Below are positions 33,613 through 43,006 of a stretch of 64,000 nucleotides of DNA, piece by piece (position 1 is the stretch's first letter; each line of letters starts with the position of its first letter). The stretch comes from Gleimia hominis (GTDB lineage: Bacteria; Actinomycetota; Actinomycetes; Actinomycetales; Actinomycetaceae). The notes under the pieces were generated by a model. That model saw only the letters and a program-made list of their open reading frames with translations, did no database searches and was not told the DNA's origin. The DNA lies in assembly GCF_032085515.1 (NCBI RefSeq), contig NZ_JASXSX010000001.1, positions 496,001-560,000 on the forward strand. Direction: 5' to 3'. The position numbers and the translations under genes were made by a program.

Positions 33613-35802
33613 CTATGTTTTGGGAATGTAAATGGTTGAAAAATGTTTTTTGCCGCGGTGATGCTGGGACGATAACGAAGTAAACAGGAGAAGCGTTAAT
33701 ACCATGAGGGCGCATATTGCGGCGATTACCGGATATATTCCGCCGACGGTGTTTAGACGATTGTCTTCTATGCACCGCGCGAAGCAGATGCTAGCGCCAC
33801 CGCCTATTAGCACAGTTAGTAGTCCCAGCAGGCACGTGCGGAGCCATATGGATTTACGCACTGTTGAGGTGCTTGCGTACGCTTTCTGAATTGGTATCAG
33901 TCGAGCGTTGAAGTCCTCAATGTCTCTTGTGGCGGTGATGAGGATTGCGACCAGTAGGATAACGGAGGAGACAATGGCGCACAGGTGGAGCCACCTGTGT
34001 TGGAACAGTGTGTCGTTAGCGCCCGCGATCCATTCTTCACCACCTACGTATACGTTGCACACAGGTCCTAGTGTGGCGCTAACTATTTTGGTAATTTCTG
34101 ACTTGTCGACCCTACTGCCGGATTGTTTCGAAACTATCCACGAAAATGATGCTGGAAGGTTTTCCTTTGCCTCTGCCGATAGTCCAGCGTCTTTTATTGA
34201 AGAAACAGTGCGAACGGTGACCACCTGGTCATCTGGGAACATCACAGCAAGTTTCGGCGGCAACGAAGTTACGGATGTGGATTTCCCAGATTCCAGATGC
34301 CACTTTTTAAATGAGTTTGGGGTAGCTGAAAGGGTGTATTTCAACTTAGACTTTTCGTTGTCATTTGTGGGTAAGAACGTAGCGAGTTCCATAACGGAGT
34401 ATTTGCTAAGAGTTTTCTCTAGGCGGGCAAGTTCTGCAATTGAAGCATTTTGTGGGATAGCGATTTGAACGTAACTGCTATCAACGAAATTGATTGTTCT
34501 TTGAACTTGGCCAGCGGGCAGCCAGGTTAATAGGCTGAGTATTGCGAGTGTAGTGGTTACTAGGATCAGTATTGATCCTGTGCTTAGTGAACGGACGATC
34601 TGTGATGAGCTGGATAAAGTGCGGCCAACAACAATCATGGAGGCCGATGCTTTGCACCGTCCGAATCTTAGAATAATGCGTGAACTCAGATGGATTAGGA
34701 AGCGCGCTGTGAACGGGATAGCGAGTAATGTACCGATAATTCCGATCCAAAAGAGTGCATAGTTCGCGTTTGAAGCATCGGTGTAACTGGCATTTATGAA
34801 GTCGTTAAGCACTATTGTCGATGCTATCGGCGGAATAAATAGACCGATAAAACCGAGTACTTTAGATGAAGTTGTTATGCGTGTATCTCGTATTCCCGCC
34901 GGGGTGAATCGAGGTTTCCTTGGGTAGGTGCACATTAGAATTACCAGAGCACTCGTCATAGCCGCAGCAAAAAATGCGAAGAGAAATGCCCACCACACTC
35001 CCAACACGTCGATTCTTCTAATTGTGAAAGTGAAGAACGGAATAGGAATGTCGAATAGAAACAAAATAAGAAGTATAGGGATACTGCCTATTGCACCCGC
35101 TGACCATGGTGTTATTAACGAGCGGAATAGCGATAAGTGTAAGGATTGCGGCGTTGCCCCTAAGGTCTCCAAAATATGTGTTGCATGGTCCTGTTTCTTT
35201 CGCCAGGCTAGTGTTACGGTACCTAGTAATATGAGTGAAGGAATAATGAAACTGCATACTAGCCCTGCGTAACTAGCAGTGGTACTCAACTGGGTGGGTG
35301 GGAAAAACCCAGGATCAACAGATGTTTTTGAACAGCCGAAGCAGGTTGGTGACAACCCCGAGACTGTTTTAGGATTGGCAAGAACTATGCGGGATGATTT
35401 CGTTGATGGAAGTCCCCGGCCCTCAGGTAAATAGCCTTCGAATGTGCCGAACTTATTTGAAAGTTCGTGGATTTCGGAGCTATTGAGATCCGGGGATGCA
35501 TAGAAATGCCCCGCGGAAGGCCATTTATTTGCATTGAATGGGATCGGGGTTCTTAACGTATGTGGCCTGGCAAGCAGCGCTGTAACCGTGTGCTGACTAG
35601 CCGCAGTGTAGTAAATGAGCGCATCTGCGTTCGCAGGTAATCCCGACTGCGCGGGAGTATCTGACATTCCCAGTTCCTCTAGAAAAGCGTTCCGCGCATA
35701 TTGACTACTGAACCTGACTGCGAGAGTGAAGAAAGCAAGCACAACAATACCTACAGTAACTGCCACCGCGACAAACGTACGCTTAGAAACCCCGATCCTC
35801 AT
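33613..35802 (-). CDS. FtsX-like permease, bacteriocin-associated integral membrane protein
   Basis: A 729-residue membrane protein with an N-terminal helix, a large extracytoplasmic domain (to about residue 170, with a CFGC pair), six helices, a second outer domain (about 440-610) and three C-terminal helices. The general layout matches the bacteriocin-associated membrane proteins (DUF1430-like) found beside lactococcin 972-type peptides. The ATPase at 32889 is its partner. Length and topology are complete, so the exporter seems intact although the peptide gene before it is frameshifted. Confidence 0.75.
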   Translation of the reverse strand: MRIGVSKRTFVAVAVTVGIVVLAFFTLAVRFSSQYARNAFLEELGMSDTPAQSGLPANADALIYYTAASQHTVTALLARPHTLRTPIPFNANKWPSAGHFYASPDLNSSEIHELSNKFGTFEGYLPEGRGLPSTKSSRIVLANPKTVSGLSPTCFGCSKTSVDPGFFPPTQLSTTASYAGLVCSFIIPSLILLGTVTLAWRKKQDHATHILETLGATPQSLHLSLFRSLITPWSAGAIGSIPILLILFLFDIPIPFFTFTIRRIDVLGVWWAFLFAFFAAAMTSALVILMCTYPRKPRFTPAGIRDTRITTSSKVLGFIGLFIPPIASTIVLNDFINASYTDASNANYALFWIGIIGTLLAIPFTARFLIHLSSRIILRFGRCKASASMIVVGRTLSSSSQIVRSLSTGSILILVTTTLAILSLLTWLPAGQVQRTINFVDSSYVQIAIPQNASIAELARLEKTLSKYSVMELATFLPTNDNEKSKLKYTLSATPNSFKKWHLESGKSTSVTSLPPKLAVMFPDDQVVTVRTVSSIKDAGLSAEAKENLPASFSWIVSKQSGSRVDKSEITKIVSATLGPVCNVYVGGEEWIAGANDTLFQHRWLHLCAIVSSVILLVAILITATRDIEDFNARLIPIQKAYASTSTVRKSIWLRTCLLGLLTVLIGGGASICFARCIEDNRLNTVGGIYPVIAAICALMVLTLLLFTSLSSQHHRGKKHFSTIYIPKT

Positions 35803-35826
35803 GTTTCATTCCAGTTTCTGTATTGG

Positions 35827-36163
35827 TTAGTAATTATTGTTCCAACTTGTGCAAATCATTGGTAAGGCAGTTCTCGATCTGCATACTTGCACTGCTTTAA
35901 TGTCATATCGTGTGTTTCTTGATGCCACTGAGCTGGAGCCTGACCTATTTGTAACACCACCAGATGCACCCTTTACAGTCCAGTTGGCTCGGGTGAATTT
36001 AGAATCGGCTGCTGTGTCGTAAGAATATATTACTTTACCAACGGATTTTGCAGTAGACCCCGTCATAGAGGCCGAGTGGTTAGCAGCTAGAGCGAGGGAA
36101 GAACCCCCCAGAAACTATAGCTACAGCAGCTATAATCCCTAGTTTCTTGAAAACATTTTTCAT
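35827..36163 (-). pseudogene. Secreted peptide (bacteriocin-like) gene broken by a frameshift in a G6 run
   Basis: ATG 36163 opens a classic signal peptide (MKNVFKKLGIIAAVAIVSGG) but the frame ends after 27 codons at 36080. Removing one base of the six-G run (plus-strand C at 36104-36109) restores a 111-residue product: signal peptide with an ALA-type cleavage site (SSLALAANHSA), then a Ser/Thr/Lys/Arg-rich mature part ending MICTSWNNNY with two Cys. The gene directly precedes an FtsX-like permease and ATPase, the layout of lactococcin 972-like loci, though the mature sequence does not clearly match that family. The shift could be real, phase-variable or a sequencing error. AAAGG lies about 11 bp upstream. 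Confidence 0.7.
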
Positions 36164-36379
36164 TAATCTCGTACCTTTCAGTACCTAATTGTGTAGTTGC
36201 CGAATAGCAACAGTGCAATATTACTGCGAATACAGGTGATGAGAGAAGAGTTTTCGGAAAATATTTGGATAACAATTTGATAACTCGGTTTCAAAATGTG
36301 GAGGTTTATTCGGTGCGGTAGCTGAACATTCGGATTCGTTGTAGTTTGGTTACACGTTTTTCGCGCAAGGAGGTCTTGC

Positions 36380-37513
36380 GTGAGGTCGGTATCGAAGGGG
36401 ATGATGACCATGAAAATTACAGCCGCCGTACTTGAAAGTCAGAACTGCCCGGAACCATTTAGCGAATCAAAAGCCCTGCAGGTGAAAGAGCTATCTTTGG
36501 ACGCACCTGGCCCCACCGAAGTGCTCGTTAAAATCACTGCTGCTGGGCTGTGCCACTCCGACCTGTCCGTTCTACAGGGGAATCGGATTTGGCCCACTCC
36601 ACTAGTTGTTGGACACGAAGCCGCTGGTGTGGTGCAAGAAGTAGGAGCCAAAGTTAAAGACTTTCACGAAGGCGACCACGTGATTATGACATTCCTTCCC
36701 CGCTGCGAAGAATGTAGAGCCTGCCAAACAGAAGGGAAACTACCGTGCAGCAAGGGAGTTGCTGCGAACAATGCGGGCATGCTGCTGAATGGTTCCATCC
36801 GCTTGCACGACGGCGACCAACAGATCCACCACCATTTGGGAGTGAGCGGGTTCGCCACGCATGCGGTTGTAGACCAGGCATCGATTGTGAAAGTACCTCA
36901 AGAACTACCTGCTGACATTTCCGCAGTGCTCGGCTGCGCAATGATCACCGGGGGTGGGGCCGTGCTAAACGAACTAGACCCAAAACCAGGCCAATCACTC
37001 ATGGTAGTGGGCCTAGGTGGGGTTGGTATGGCGGGTTTACTAACCGCATTAGCGTGTGAGGGCGTGGAAGTCACCGCTGCTGACGTCAGTGCCGACAAAC
37101 TGGAGCTTGCGAAACAGTTCGGCGCTCACCACTGCTTAACTACAAAAGAAGTGGAAGAAAAAGGGGTAACAGCCGACCTAGTTCTGGAGGCTGCGGGCCA
37201 CCCGAAAGCCTTTGAAACTGCATACAAAGCGATCGGAGTGGGTGGGAAAATGGTGACGATTGGCCTACCAGCCCCCGACGAGGTTTCACAAATCCACCCC
37301 ACAGCCCTGACAGCTGGTGCTCGCACCGTGATGGGCAGCTACATGGGGTCGGCAGTGCCGAAACGGGACGTACCCAAGTTCGCGGAGCTATACCTAGAGG
37401 GAAAACTACCACTAGACAAACTGATCACCAGCCACATCAAACTGGAAGATATAAACGAAGGCATGGACAGGCTCGCAGCCGGGAAAGAACTACGCCAAAT
37501 CATCCAGTTTTAA
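36380..37513 (+). CDS. Zinc-dependent alcohol dehydrogenase
   Basis: About 370 residues, medium-chain dehydrogenase family. Catalytic zinc ligands are seen in GLCHSDLSV and GHEAAGVVQEVG; the structural zinc site is CEECRACQTEGKLPC; the NAD loop is VVGLGGVGMAGLL. It oxidises alcohols or reduces aldehydes with NAD, as in the S-(hydroxymethyl)glutathione/mycothiol group; substrate is not evident. AAGGAGG stands well before GTG 36380, while AAGGGG fits ATG 36410; either start is possible. Confidence 0.88.
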   Translation: MRSVSKGMMTMKITAAVLESQNCPEPFSESKALQVKELSLDAPGPTEVLVKITAAGLCHSDLSVLQGNRIWPTPLVVGHEAAGVVQEVGAKVKDFHEGDHVIMTFLPRCEECRACQTEGKLPCSKGVAANNAGMLLNGSIRLHDGDQQIHHHLGVSGFATHAVVDQASIVKVPQELPADISAVLGCAMITGGGAVLNELDPKPGQSLMVVGLGGVGMAGLLTALACEGVEVTAADVSADKLELAKQFGAHHCLTTKEVEEKGVTADLVLEAAGHPKAFETAYKAIGVGGKMVTIGLPAPDEVSQIHPTALTAGARTVMGSYMGSAVPKRDVPKFAELYLEGKLPLDKLITSHIKLEDINEGMDRLAAGKELRQIIQF

Positions 37514-37664
37514 CACCCAGGCCCTCTAACAAAGAGAACTGCCGCGGACGAAGCGGCGGCAAACGCGAGGTTGCGTTGAGCGAGCGACATTGGGGGTTTG
37601 TGCAGCGGAATCGAAGCGAACCGTGGCGCAAGCGTGGCAACGTAAGCAGCGTGAGGCCCGGGTG

Positions 37665-38849
37665 CTAGCAGATGGTTTCAACGATTTTGTCCAGTAGCGC
37701 CAATGGTTGATCTGGCGCTGTGGAAAGTGTTAGAAGGTCTTCTGGCCACGGTGCTTTATGCGGCATCCCGGCCGGGCGCTGCCAATAAATAGGGGAGGAC
37801 ACCCCGATTTCCAGAAGCTGATCCAGCAGGTGCCGGGTGTGTTCCTTCCCGTTAGTGCGTACCACGACCCCGCATTCTGGGTTCTTGCGATTCACCACTT
37901 CGAAGCGGTGCGAAATGCGGTCAATCAACAAAGAACCGACCGAGCGGCGTTTGCGCGCGTATTCTTCCAAGTTCGCCGTTTTTAGGAAACGCCGAGTCCG
38001 CGCGCTCACCGGAGCTGGCGACCACGCTTGCTCAATCGCATCCTCCGCCGCATCCAACGCTTGCAACCACTTGCGAGCAGCCCTACAGGCTTCCCAACGC
38101 GCGACTATGTGGGCGTCCCCGTGATTTATTATGTGGCCGTCCCGGTGTTCAGACGACGGGAACTCCCGAGGTGTTAACTCCTCTAACCAATCTCTGCGGT
38201 TGCGCATCGCCTCTAGCGCTAGAACAGTCGCCCGCTCAGACGGTGGTGCGTTATTCGGCGTACTGCCAAAACGGCCCATAGAGTTGGAGTCGCCCATAGA
38301 ACCGGGGATCTGTGCAAAAAATGGCGTATCCACGAGCCTGCTATCCGCCTCGAGCCCGTGCACGAAAGCCCCATCGGGAACAGGTAGGAGCTTACGCATC
38401 GACACCACGTAATAATCCGCGTAAACCGGCTTCGCTCTAAGCGCCACAGACGCGAACCCGCCGCCGTCCGCACGCTGTGTTTCTTGCGTTTCCTCGCCGT
38501 TCAGATTCGCTTGAGGTCCCAGCCAACTATGCGTCCCATCCACCACAATGGGTACGCCACCCGCTCGCAACCCCTCAAGAACACTTACAAGCTGCGCAGT
38601 CGGCAAGTTCCCAAATGTAAAACACAGCAGCACCGCACTACCGGGCGTCACAAGTTCGGCCAGGCGCCGCGGAACTGGTAGTGCCCGCCGGTCCGTTGGG
38701 CAGTAACGAACAGAAATGCCTTCTAACTCAAAAGGAAGGATCATGCTGAGGCAAAAATAATCTGGCGCCACCAGGCGGCGCACGCCCCGCCGCCGCAAAT
38801 CCTGCGCCACCAGTGACAACGCTTGCTTACCAAACGCGGTGAAAAACAC
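37665..38849 (-). CDS. PLP-dependent aminotransferase-like protein
   Basis: A 394-residue protein with the fold-type I pattern of DegT/DnrJ-like enzymes: GKQALSLVAQDLRRRG at the start, PIVVDGTHSWLG (Asp pairing with the cofactor nitrogen) and VSMRKLLPVPDGA, where the lysine is the likely Schiff-base residue. Substrate unknown. It starts exactly at the stop of the upstream membrane protein gene, so the two are co-translated. This pairing suggests modification of an envelope sugar or lipid, but that is inference. Confidence 0.55.
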   Translation of the reverse strand: MFFTAFGKQALSLVAQDLRRRGVRRLVAPDYFCLSMILPFELEGISVRYCPTDRRALPVPRRLAELVTPGSAVLLCFTFGNLPTAQLVSVLEGLRAGGVPIVVDGTHSWLGPQANLNGEETQETQRADGGGFASVALRAKPVYADYYVVSMRKLLPVPDGAFVHGLEADSRLVDTPFFAQIPGSMGDSNSMGRFGSTPNNAPPSERATVLALEAMRNRRDWLEELTPREFPSSEHRDGHIINHGDAHIVARWEACRAARKWLQALDAAEDAIEQAWSPAPVSARTRRFLKTANLEEYARKRRSVGSLLIDRISHRFEVVNRKNPECGVVVRTNGKEHTRHLLDQLLEIGVSSPIYWQRPAGMPHKAPWPEDLLTLSTAPDQPLALLDKIVETIC

Positions 38850-40865
38850 TTAATCCCTAGCGGCTAACTCTTGAAACTGGCGGGTTATCAACGCGGTCAC
38901 AGGCGGCAAACCAATCAGTAGACCATCGGCAATAATAATTAAACCCGAATCATTCACCAACACTGCCACTAAAATAGCGAATCCCATAGAAACCAACAGA
39001 GGTTTAGAACCACGTTCACGCGGCACAGGTAAACTAGGCACACTTCCAAGCCATTGCTTAGCCCCATTAAACCGGCCGCGGCGAATCGCCCACACTAAAA
39101 CAAACACAACCACGGCCAGCAGCACCAATACCGCGATCGTAATCGGATTTAGAACACTCGTCGTCATATCTGACCACTTGCGCGCCAACACCGGCCAACC
39201 TTCACCCGAAACCAAAGCGCGCCACAACCGCCCCACGTGCGTGGGCTGTGGCGCATGCGCATCGACCACCGCTATAGCGACCCACCCCAACGCGGACGCA
39301 CCAATCCACAAAAGAGCGTGCCACCACCTCAAACGCATCCCCAAAAGCAAAATGCATGCCAACAGGAATCCGCCAACAATGCCGGGCACACCCCCAAAAT
39401 CCGCGCCCCACACAGGCAACGCGTCCACGCACAGCACCCCAACGCCCATTAATGCGACCGCTCCCACAGCCGCGTAACGCTTCCCCGCCTTCAACTGCGC
39501 GTGCACATACGGGAGCAGTGAAATGAACGCGGTGACAACCAAAATCACGTACTCGCGGTTAGACACCCCGTAAAAACGGCGGAAAATCAAGGTGAGCGGC
39601 CCCAAGAAACCATCCAACTGGTAGCTAGTGGCCGATACAATATCCGTCACCAACAACAGCAGAGTAGTGGCCGCTAAAACCCCAATTGGAATCGCCGTTT
39701 GCCGCGCCACCGCAGTTAAAACCACGGCTATCAAAGCGGTCAGCAGGATCGGGATAGCGGGGTGGGTAGAATACGCCCACCACGGCACAAAGTTCAGTAT
39801 TAACGCGGCCGGCACCCACGCGAACGAAATCGTGTTCCACCACGTCAACGCGCGCCAAGTGCGTACACTCACCGTTTTGTGCCGGTACCGTACCAGCCAC
39901 CCGACACCACCCGCAGCGATCACTCCCCCCGCCATCACTAGTGCCCACGTTAGAAACCAGGGGGCGATCGTGTTTTTCGCCGCATGCGCGTGCACCTGCG
40001 CGCTCACCAGGTTCCCCGTGATTTCCCCCGGGTTCGTACCCAGCTCCCGGCTGGTATTTACCGCTCCACCATTTATGAGGTACTTCAAATCCGCCACGGT
40101 CAACAAGCCAGCGCGGCGCGTGTTGTCGGAGTAGAGGGCTCCGGCCTGGTGCGACTCCGGATCTGAAACCGCGAGCGCATGCAGGTCCGCGGGTCCCGCA
40201 TCCGACAGGGACGCGACGATTATTCGCGCTGGACAATCCGCAGATGCTTCTAACGCGTGCGCGAGCCGCTCTTCAACCTGCGCCGCCCGGTCTGCCGGGG
40301 AATCTGCCGTAACACCTCGCGACAAGTCCACTAATTGCGGCGTGGTTTGCAGGCCAGTGCAAGAAAAATCAGAAAGTCCAATCGGCGTCATTTTCAACTG
40401 TTTTGCAGTTTGGGTGAGCGTCACAGATTCCTCACGCGACGTCAACATGAGGTTCGCAAACCCCGCTTTCTGCGCGAACTTCGCCAAGCGCGGTGACTTC
40501 CAATCCAGATCCGCCACCCCCGTGTCTGGCAGTGCTAAAACCAGTGCATTCGCAGAATCCGGTGAAGGCGCCGCGGGTAGTTCTTCGCCTGAGGGGGTAG
40601 AGGCGCCGACACCAGCGGGGGGAAACGCAAACGCAGGCTCGTTCGGGGTTAGCCAAGCTAAGCACGTTAACAACCCCAGGATCAGCATGGGGAAAACCAG
40701 TGCGCGGGCACTATGGAGTTTGCCGCGCAGAGTTGATTCGGGGCTGCAGAATTCGCGGTAGCAGAACTCGGGGGCGGAATAGAGCGCGCGCCCGCTACCA
40801 GGTGCCCGGTGGCTGTCTAATTCCGGGCACCCGCGTGTTGACGATGACGAGTGAATAAACCTCAC
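38850..40865 (-). CDS. Large membrane protein with extracytoplasmic N-terminal domain
   Basis: A 671-residue protein: an N-terminal helix (about 55-75), an outer domain of about 230 residues (ALVLALPDTGVADLDW; PARIIVASLSDAGPADLHAL), then about ten helices. The outer domain has the strand/turn layout of alkaline-phosphatase-like or sulfatase-fold proteins (GLLTVADLKYLINGG near its end), a type seen in actinobacterial membrane proteins of unknown role, but no metal site is clear. Co-translated with the PLP-fold protein. A cell-envelope role is inferred. Confidence 0.6.
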   Translation of the reverse strand: MRFIHSSSSTRGCPELDSHRAPGSGRALYSAPEFCYREFCSPESTLRGKLHSARALVFPMLILGLLTCLAWLTPNEPAFAFPPAGVGASTPSGEELPAAPSPDSANALVLALPDTGVADLDWKSPRLAKFAQKAGFANLMLTSREESVTLTQTAKQLKMTPIGLSDFSCTGLQTTPQLVDLSRGVTADSPADRAAQVEERLAHALEASADCPARIIVASLSDAGPADLHALAVSDPESHQAGALYSDNTRRAGLLTVADLKYLINGGAVNTSRELGTNPGEITGNLVSAQVHAHAAKNTIAPWFLTWALVMAGGVIAAGGVGWLVRYRHKTVSVRTWRALTWWNTISFAWVPAALILNFVPWWAYSTHPAIPILLTALIAVVLTAVARQTAIPIGVLAATTLLLLVTDIVSATSYQLDGFLGPLTLIFRRFYGVSNREYVILVVTAFISLLPYVHAQLKAGKRYAAVGAVALMGVGVLCVDALPVWGADFGGVPGIVGGFLLACILLLGMRLRWWHALLWIGASALGWVAIAVVDAHAPQPTHVGRLWRALVSGEGWPVLARKWSDMTTSVLNPITIAVLVLLAVVVFVLVWAIRRGRFNGAKQWLGSVPSLPVPRERGSKPLLVSMGFAILVAVLVNDSGLIIIADGLLIGLPPVTALITRQFQELAARD

Positions 40866-40904
40866 ATCTCAGTACAGTAGCAAACCAGAAGAAGCAGGGG
40901 TACG

Positions 40905-41762
40905 CTAACTTCTTTGCACCAACACCCGCTGAGCCAGCTCCCGGTTGCGGTCAATGCGCGCTAAATCACGGGCGGTGCGTTCCGCTAAAATCGCGGTCAA
41001 CGCGGCCTCCGCCCCCACCTGCTCACTAGGCATTGGCAAAACGTGGGCACGAGCAGAATCCAACAACTGCTGCCCCATCGCCTGGCGCGCCTGAGGCATC
41101 ATCGTCTCTTTTCGGTTCAAAAACTGGCGGATCGCCAGCGCCAAACCAGTTGGCAAGCTAATATCCGCAGAGCGAGCCCACCCCTCAAGATCCCGCGGAA
41201 CCTGCATTGGATGTGTTTCTTGCAGCTTCACGCGTTCACTAATCACATACGTACCCGCTGCAATATCCCCTAGGCGGCGCGCGTGCTTATCTACAAAACT
41301 AGAAATAGTGGCGAGCGAACCCGACGTCAACCAAATCTCTGCCACCCCAATCAAAGCGCGCGTGAACGCGTGGCGAGCAGAAATCGGGCCCTGGTCAAAA
41401 CGCACCACGCGGGTACCGCACATCCACTTACCAAGCGATTTCCCGTGCGTTATCGCTTCGATAGTGGCGGGCACCAGAAAGAGCATCGTCCCAATGATAG
41501 TTACGAGCACAACTGAGTTAGTGGCGTTTGTTTTAAACGGATATATCAATAAGTACGCTACAAACAGCAGAATGCTCGTGAGCGCAAGCGCCGCGCAGTC
41601 TATGATCCCTTCCAACAGTCGCGTAACCACGCTTACAGGTGGGGTTGCGAGCGCCACGCCTTCACCCACTACGAAGTCATCCGTCGTGAGGTTCTGGCGC
41701 TGCCTGGCGGGCCGCTGCGGCAGCGAGGTTCTTTGACTTTCAGTACTGTCGAAATGCCCCAT
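40905..41762 (-). CDS. RDD family membrane protein
   Basis: About 285 residues. The RDD region (VVTRLLEGIIDCAALAL... GKSLGKWMCGTRVV... RRLGDIAAGTYVI) contains the Arg, Asp and Asp residues that name the family, in three helices, followed by a long soluble C-terminus. Start is set at ATG 41762 because longer versions overlap the divergent gene. Neither start has a ribosome site; a TATCGT box 7 bp before suggests a leaderless message. Role unknown; it is a frequent neighbour of SpoIIM-like and MoxR/DUF58 genes. Confidence 0.8.
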   Translation of the reverse strand: MGHFDSTESQRTSLPQRPARQRQNLTTDDFVVGEGVALATPPVSVVTRLLEGIIDCAALALTSILLFVAYLLIYPFKTNATNSVVLVTIIGTMLFLVPATIEAITHGKSLGKWMCGTRVVRFDQGPISARHAFTRALIGVAEIWLTSGSLATISSFVDKHARRLGDIAAGTYVISERVKLQETHPMQVPRDLEGWARSADISLPTGLALAIRQFLNRKETMMPQARQAMGQQLLDSARAHVLPMPSEQVGAEAALTAILAERTARDLARIDRNRELAQRVLVQRS

Positions 41763-41796
41763 GACATGAACGATATCGTCATTTAGCATTAGACGT
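41761..41796. promoter_or_regulatory. Divergent leaderless promoters between RDD and SpoIIM-like genes
   Basis: For the plus gene, ATGACA (41761-41766), 17 bp, TAGCAT (41784-41789), 7 bp, ATG 41797. For the minus gene, TATCGT stands 7 bp before ATG 41762. No Shine-Dalgarno on either side and only 34 bp between start codons, so both mRNAs are likely to begin at their ATG. Confidence 0.5.
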
Positions 41797-42792
41797 ATGG
41801 ATCTGGATGCGTTTGTCCTAAAAAATCGGGAGCTCTGGGAAGAACTAGAGCACCTATCAAAACTGAGCAAACTGGACTCTGTGCAGGCACAACGCCTCGT
41901 GGACCTGTACAAAACCACTTCCACACACCTATCGTTTGTCCGCACGCGCACGCCCGATCCGATGCTGGTGTCTTACCTTTCGGCCATTCTGGGTAAGGCC
42001 CGGCGGCGGGCGGGGCAGACAAAAGTGTTTCACGCCCGCAGCGTCGGACAGTTCTTTACCCGCACCTTCCCGTCGGTTTTATACCAGTTGAGGTACTGGT
42101 GGATCACCACGATGGTGGTTTCAGTACTATTTGCTTTCATCGCCGGGTTCTGGCTGACGCACCACCCGGAAGTGGTGGAACAGGTGCTCGGTAGCGAGCA
42201 GGTTAAGGAAATGGCTAACAACCAGTTTGAAGACTACTACTCGACCTACCAGGCCAGTGAGTTCGCAGCGCAAGTGTGGACAAACAACGCTTGGGTTGCC
42301 GTACAATCCATCGCGCTGGGAGTAACCGGGGTAATGGTGGTGAAAGTACTGTTTGAAAACATGATGAACCTCGCAGTTTCTGGCGCGGTCATGTTTACCG
42401 CCGGTAAAGGCAGTATTTTCTTCGGACTCATCTTGCCCCACGGGATGCTAGAAATGACGTGCGTGTTCGTCGCCGCCGGCGCGGGGCTAGCACTGTTCTG
42501 GTCTTGGGTGGCACCGGGCGCGCGCACGCGCGCACAAGCATTCGGCGAATGCGGACGCAAAGTACTTATGCTCAGCCTCGGGCTTGCAATAGTGCTGCTT
42601 CTGTGCGGGATCATCGAAGCGTTCGTAACTCCCTCCCCACTGAACACCGCTGTGCGCGTAGGGATCGGACTGACCGCGTGGATAGGCTTCATGCTGTACG
42701 CACTCCTACTTGGCAAACGCGCTTACCAGAACGGGGTTGACGGCGACATCCCCCTGTGGCAGCGAGACGCCCAAACCGTCACCGCAATATAG
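41797..42792 (+). CDS. Stage II sporulation protein M-like membrane protein
   Basis: A 331-residue protein with a soluble, helical N-terminus (MDLDAFVLKNRELWEELEHL) and five membrane helices. GLILPHGMLEMTCVFVAAGAGL is the SpoIIM/DUF95 signature. In non-sporulating actinobacteria such proteins accompany RDD and MoxR/DUF58 genes; function unknown. Divergent from RDD gene with no ribosome site (probably leaderless). Confidence 0.85.
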   Translation: MDLDAFVLKNRELWEELEHLSKLSKLDSVQAQRLVDLYKTTSTHLSFVRTRTPDPMLVSYLSAILGKARRRAGQTKVFHARSVGQFFTRTFPSVLYQLRYWWITTMVVSVLFAFIAGFWLTHHPEVVEQVLGSEQVKEMANNQFEDYYSTYQASEFAAQVWTNNAWVAVQSIALGVTGVMVVKVLFENMMNLAVSGAVMFTAGKGSIFFGLILPHGMLEMTCVFVAAGAGLALFWSWVAPGARTRAQAFGECGRKVLMLSLGLAIVLLLCGIIEAFVTPSPLNTAVRVGIGLTAWIGFMLYALLLGKRAYQNGVDGDIPLWQRDAQTVTAI

Positions 42793-42816
42793 TCCAGTTA
42801 AGGCCAGAGCATAAAG

Positions 42817-42928
42817 CCAACCAAACTGCCGCAACCCAACCAAACCGGCGCAACCCAACCAAACTGCCGCAACCCAACCAAACCGCCGCAACCCAACCAA
42901 ACCGCCGCAACCCAACCAAACCGGCGCC
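42817..42928. repeat. 19-bp tandem repeat, about 5.8 copies
   Basis: Unit AAACTGCCGCAACCCAACC, with copies beginning at 42823, 42842, 42861, 42880, 42899 and a partial at 42918. Positions 5 and 6 vary (TG/CG, GCC/GGC). It fills the gap between convergent genes. The minus strand is a series of GG/GGG runs (GGTTTGGTTGGGTTGCGG), which could form G-quadruplexes. Confidence 0.9.
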
Positions 42929-43006
42929 AAATAGTCTGCTCAAAGAGGGGTCTGCTCAAGGGTGGGCTAGTCTGCTGAGAAGCAGTGGGTAACAGTTCGC
43001 GCGGGC

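Noticed and set aside
37540..37562. Terminator hairpin after the alcohol dehydrogenase gene
   Set aside because: A GCCGC/GCGGC pairing exists, but the stem is short and there is no T run.
42817..42928. CRISPR array
   Set aside because: The units are contiguous with no unique spacers, and no cas gene is nearby.
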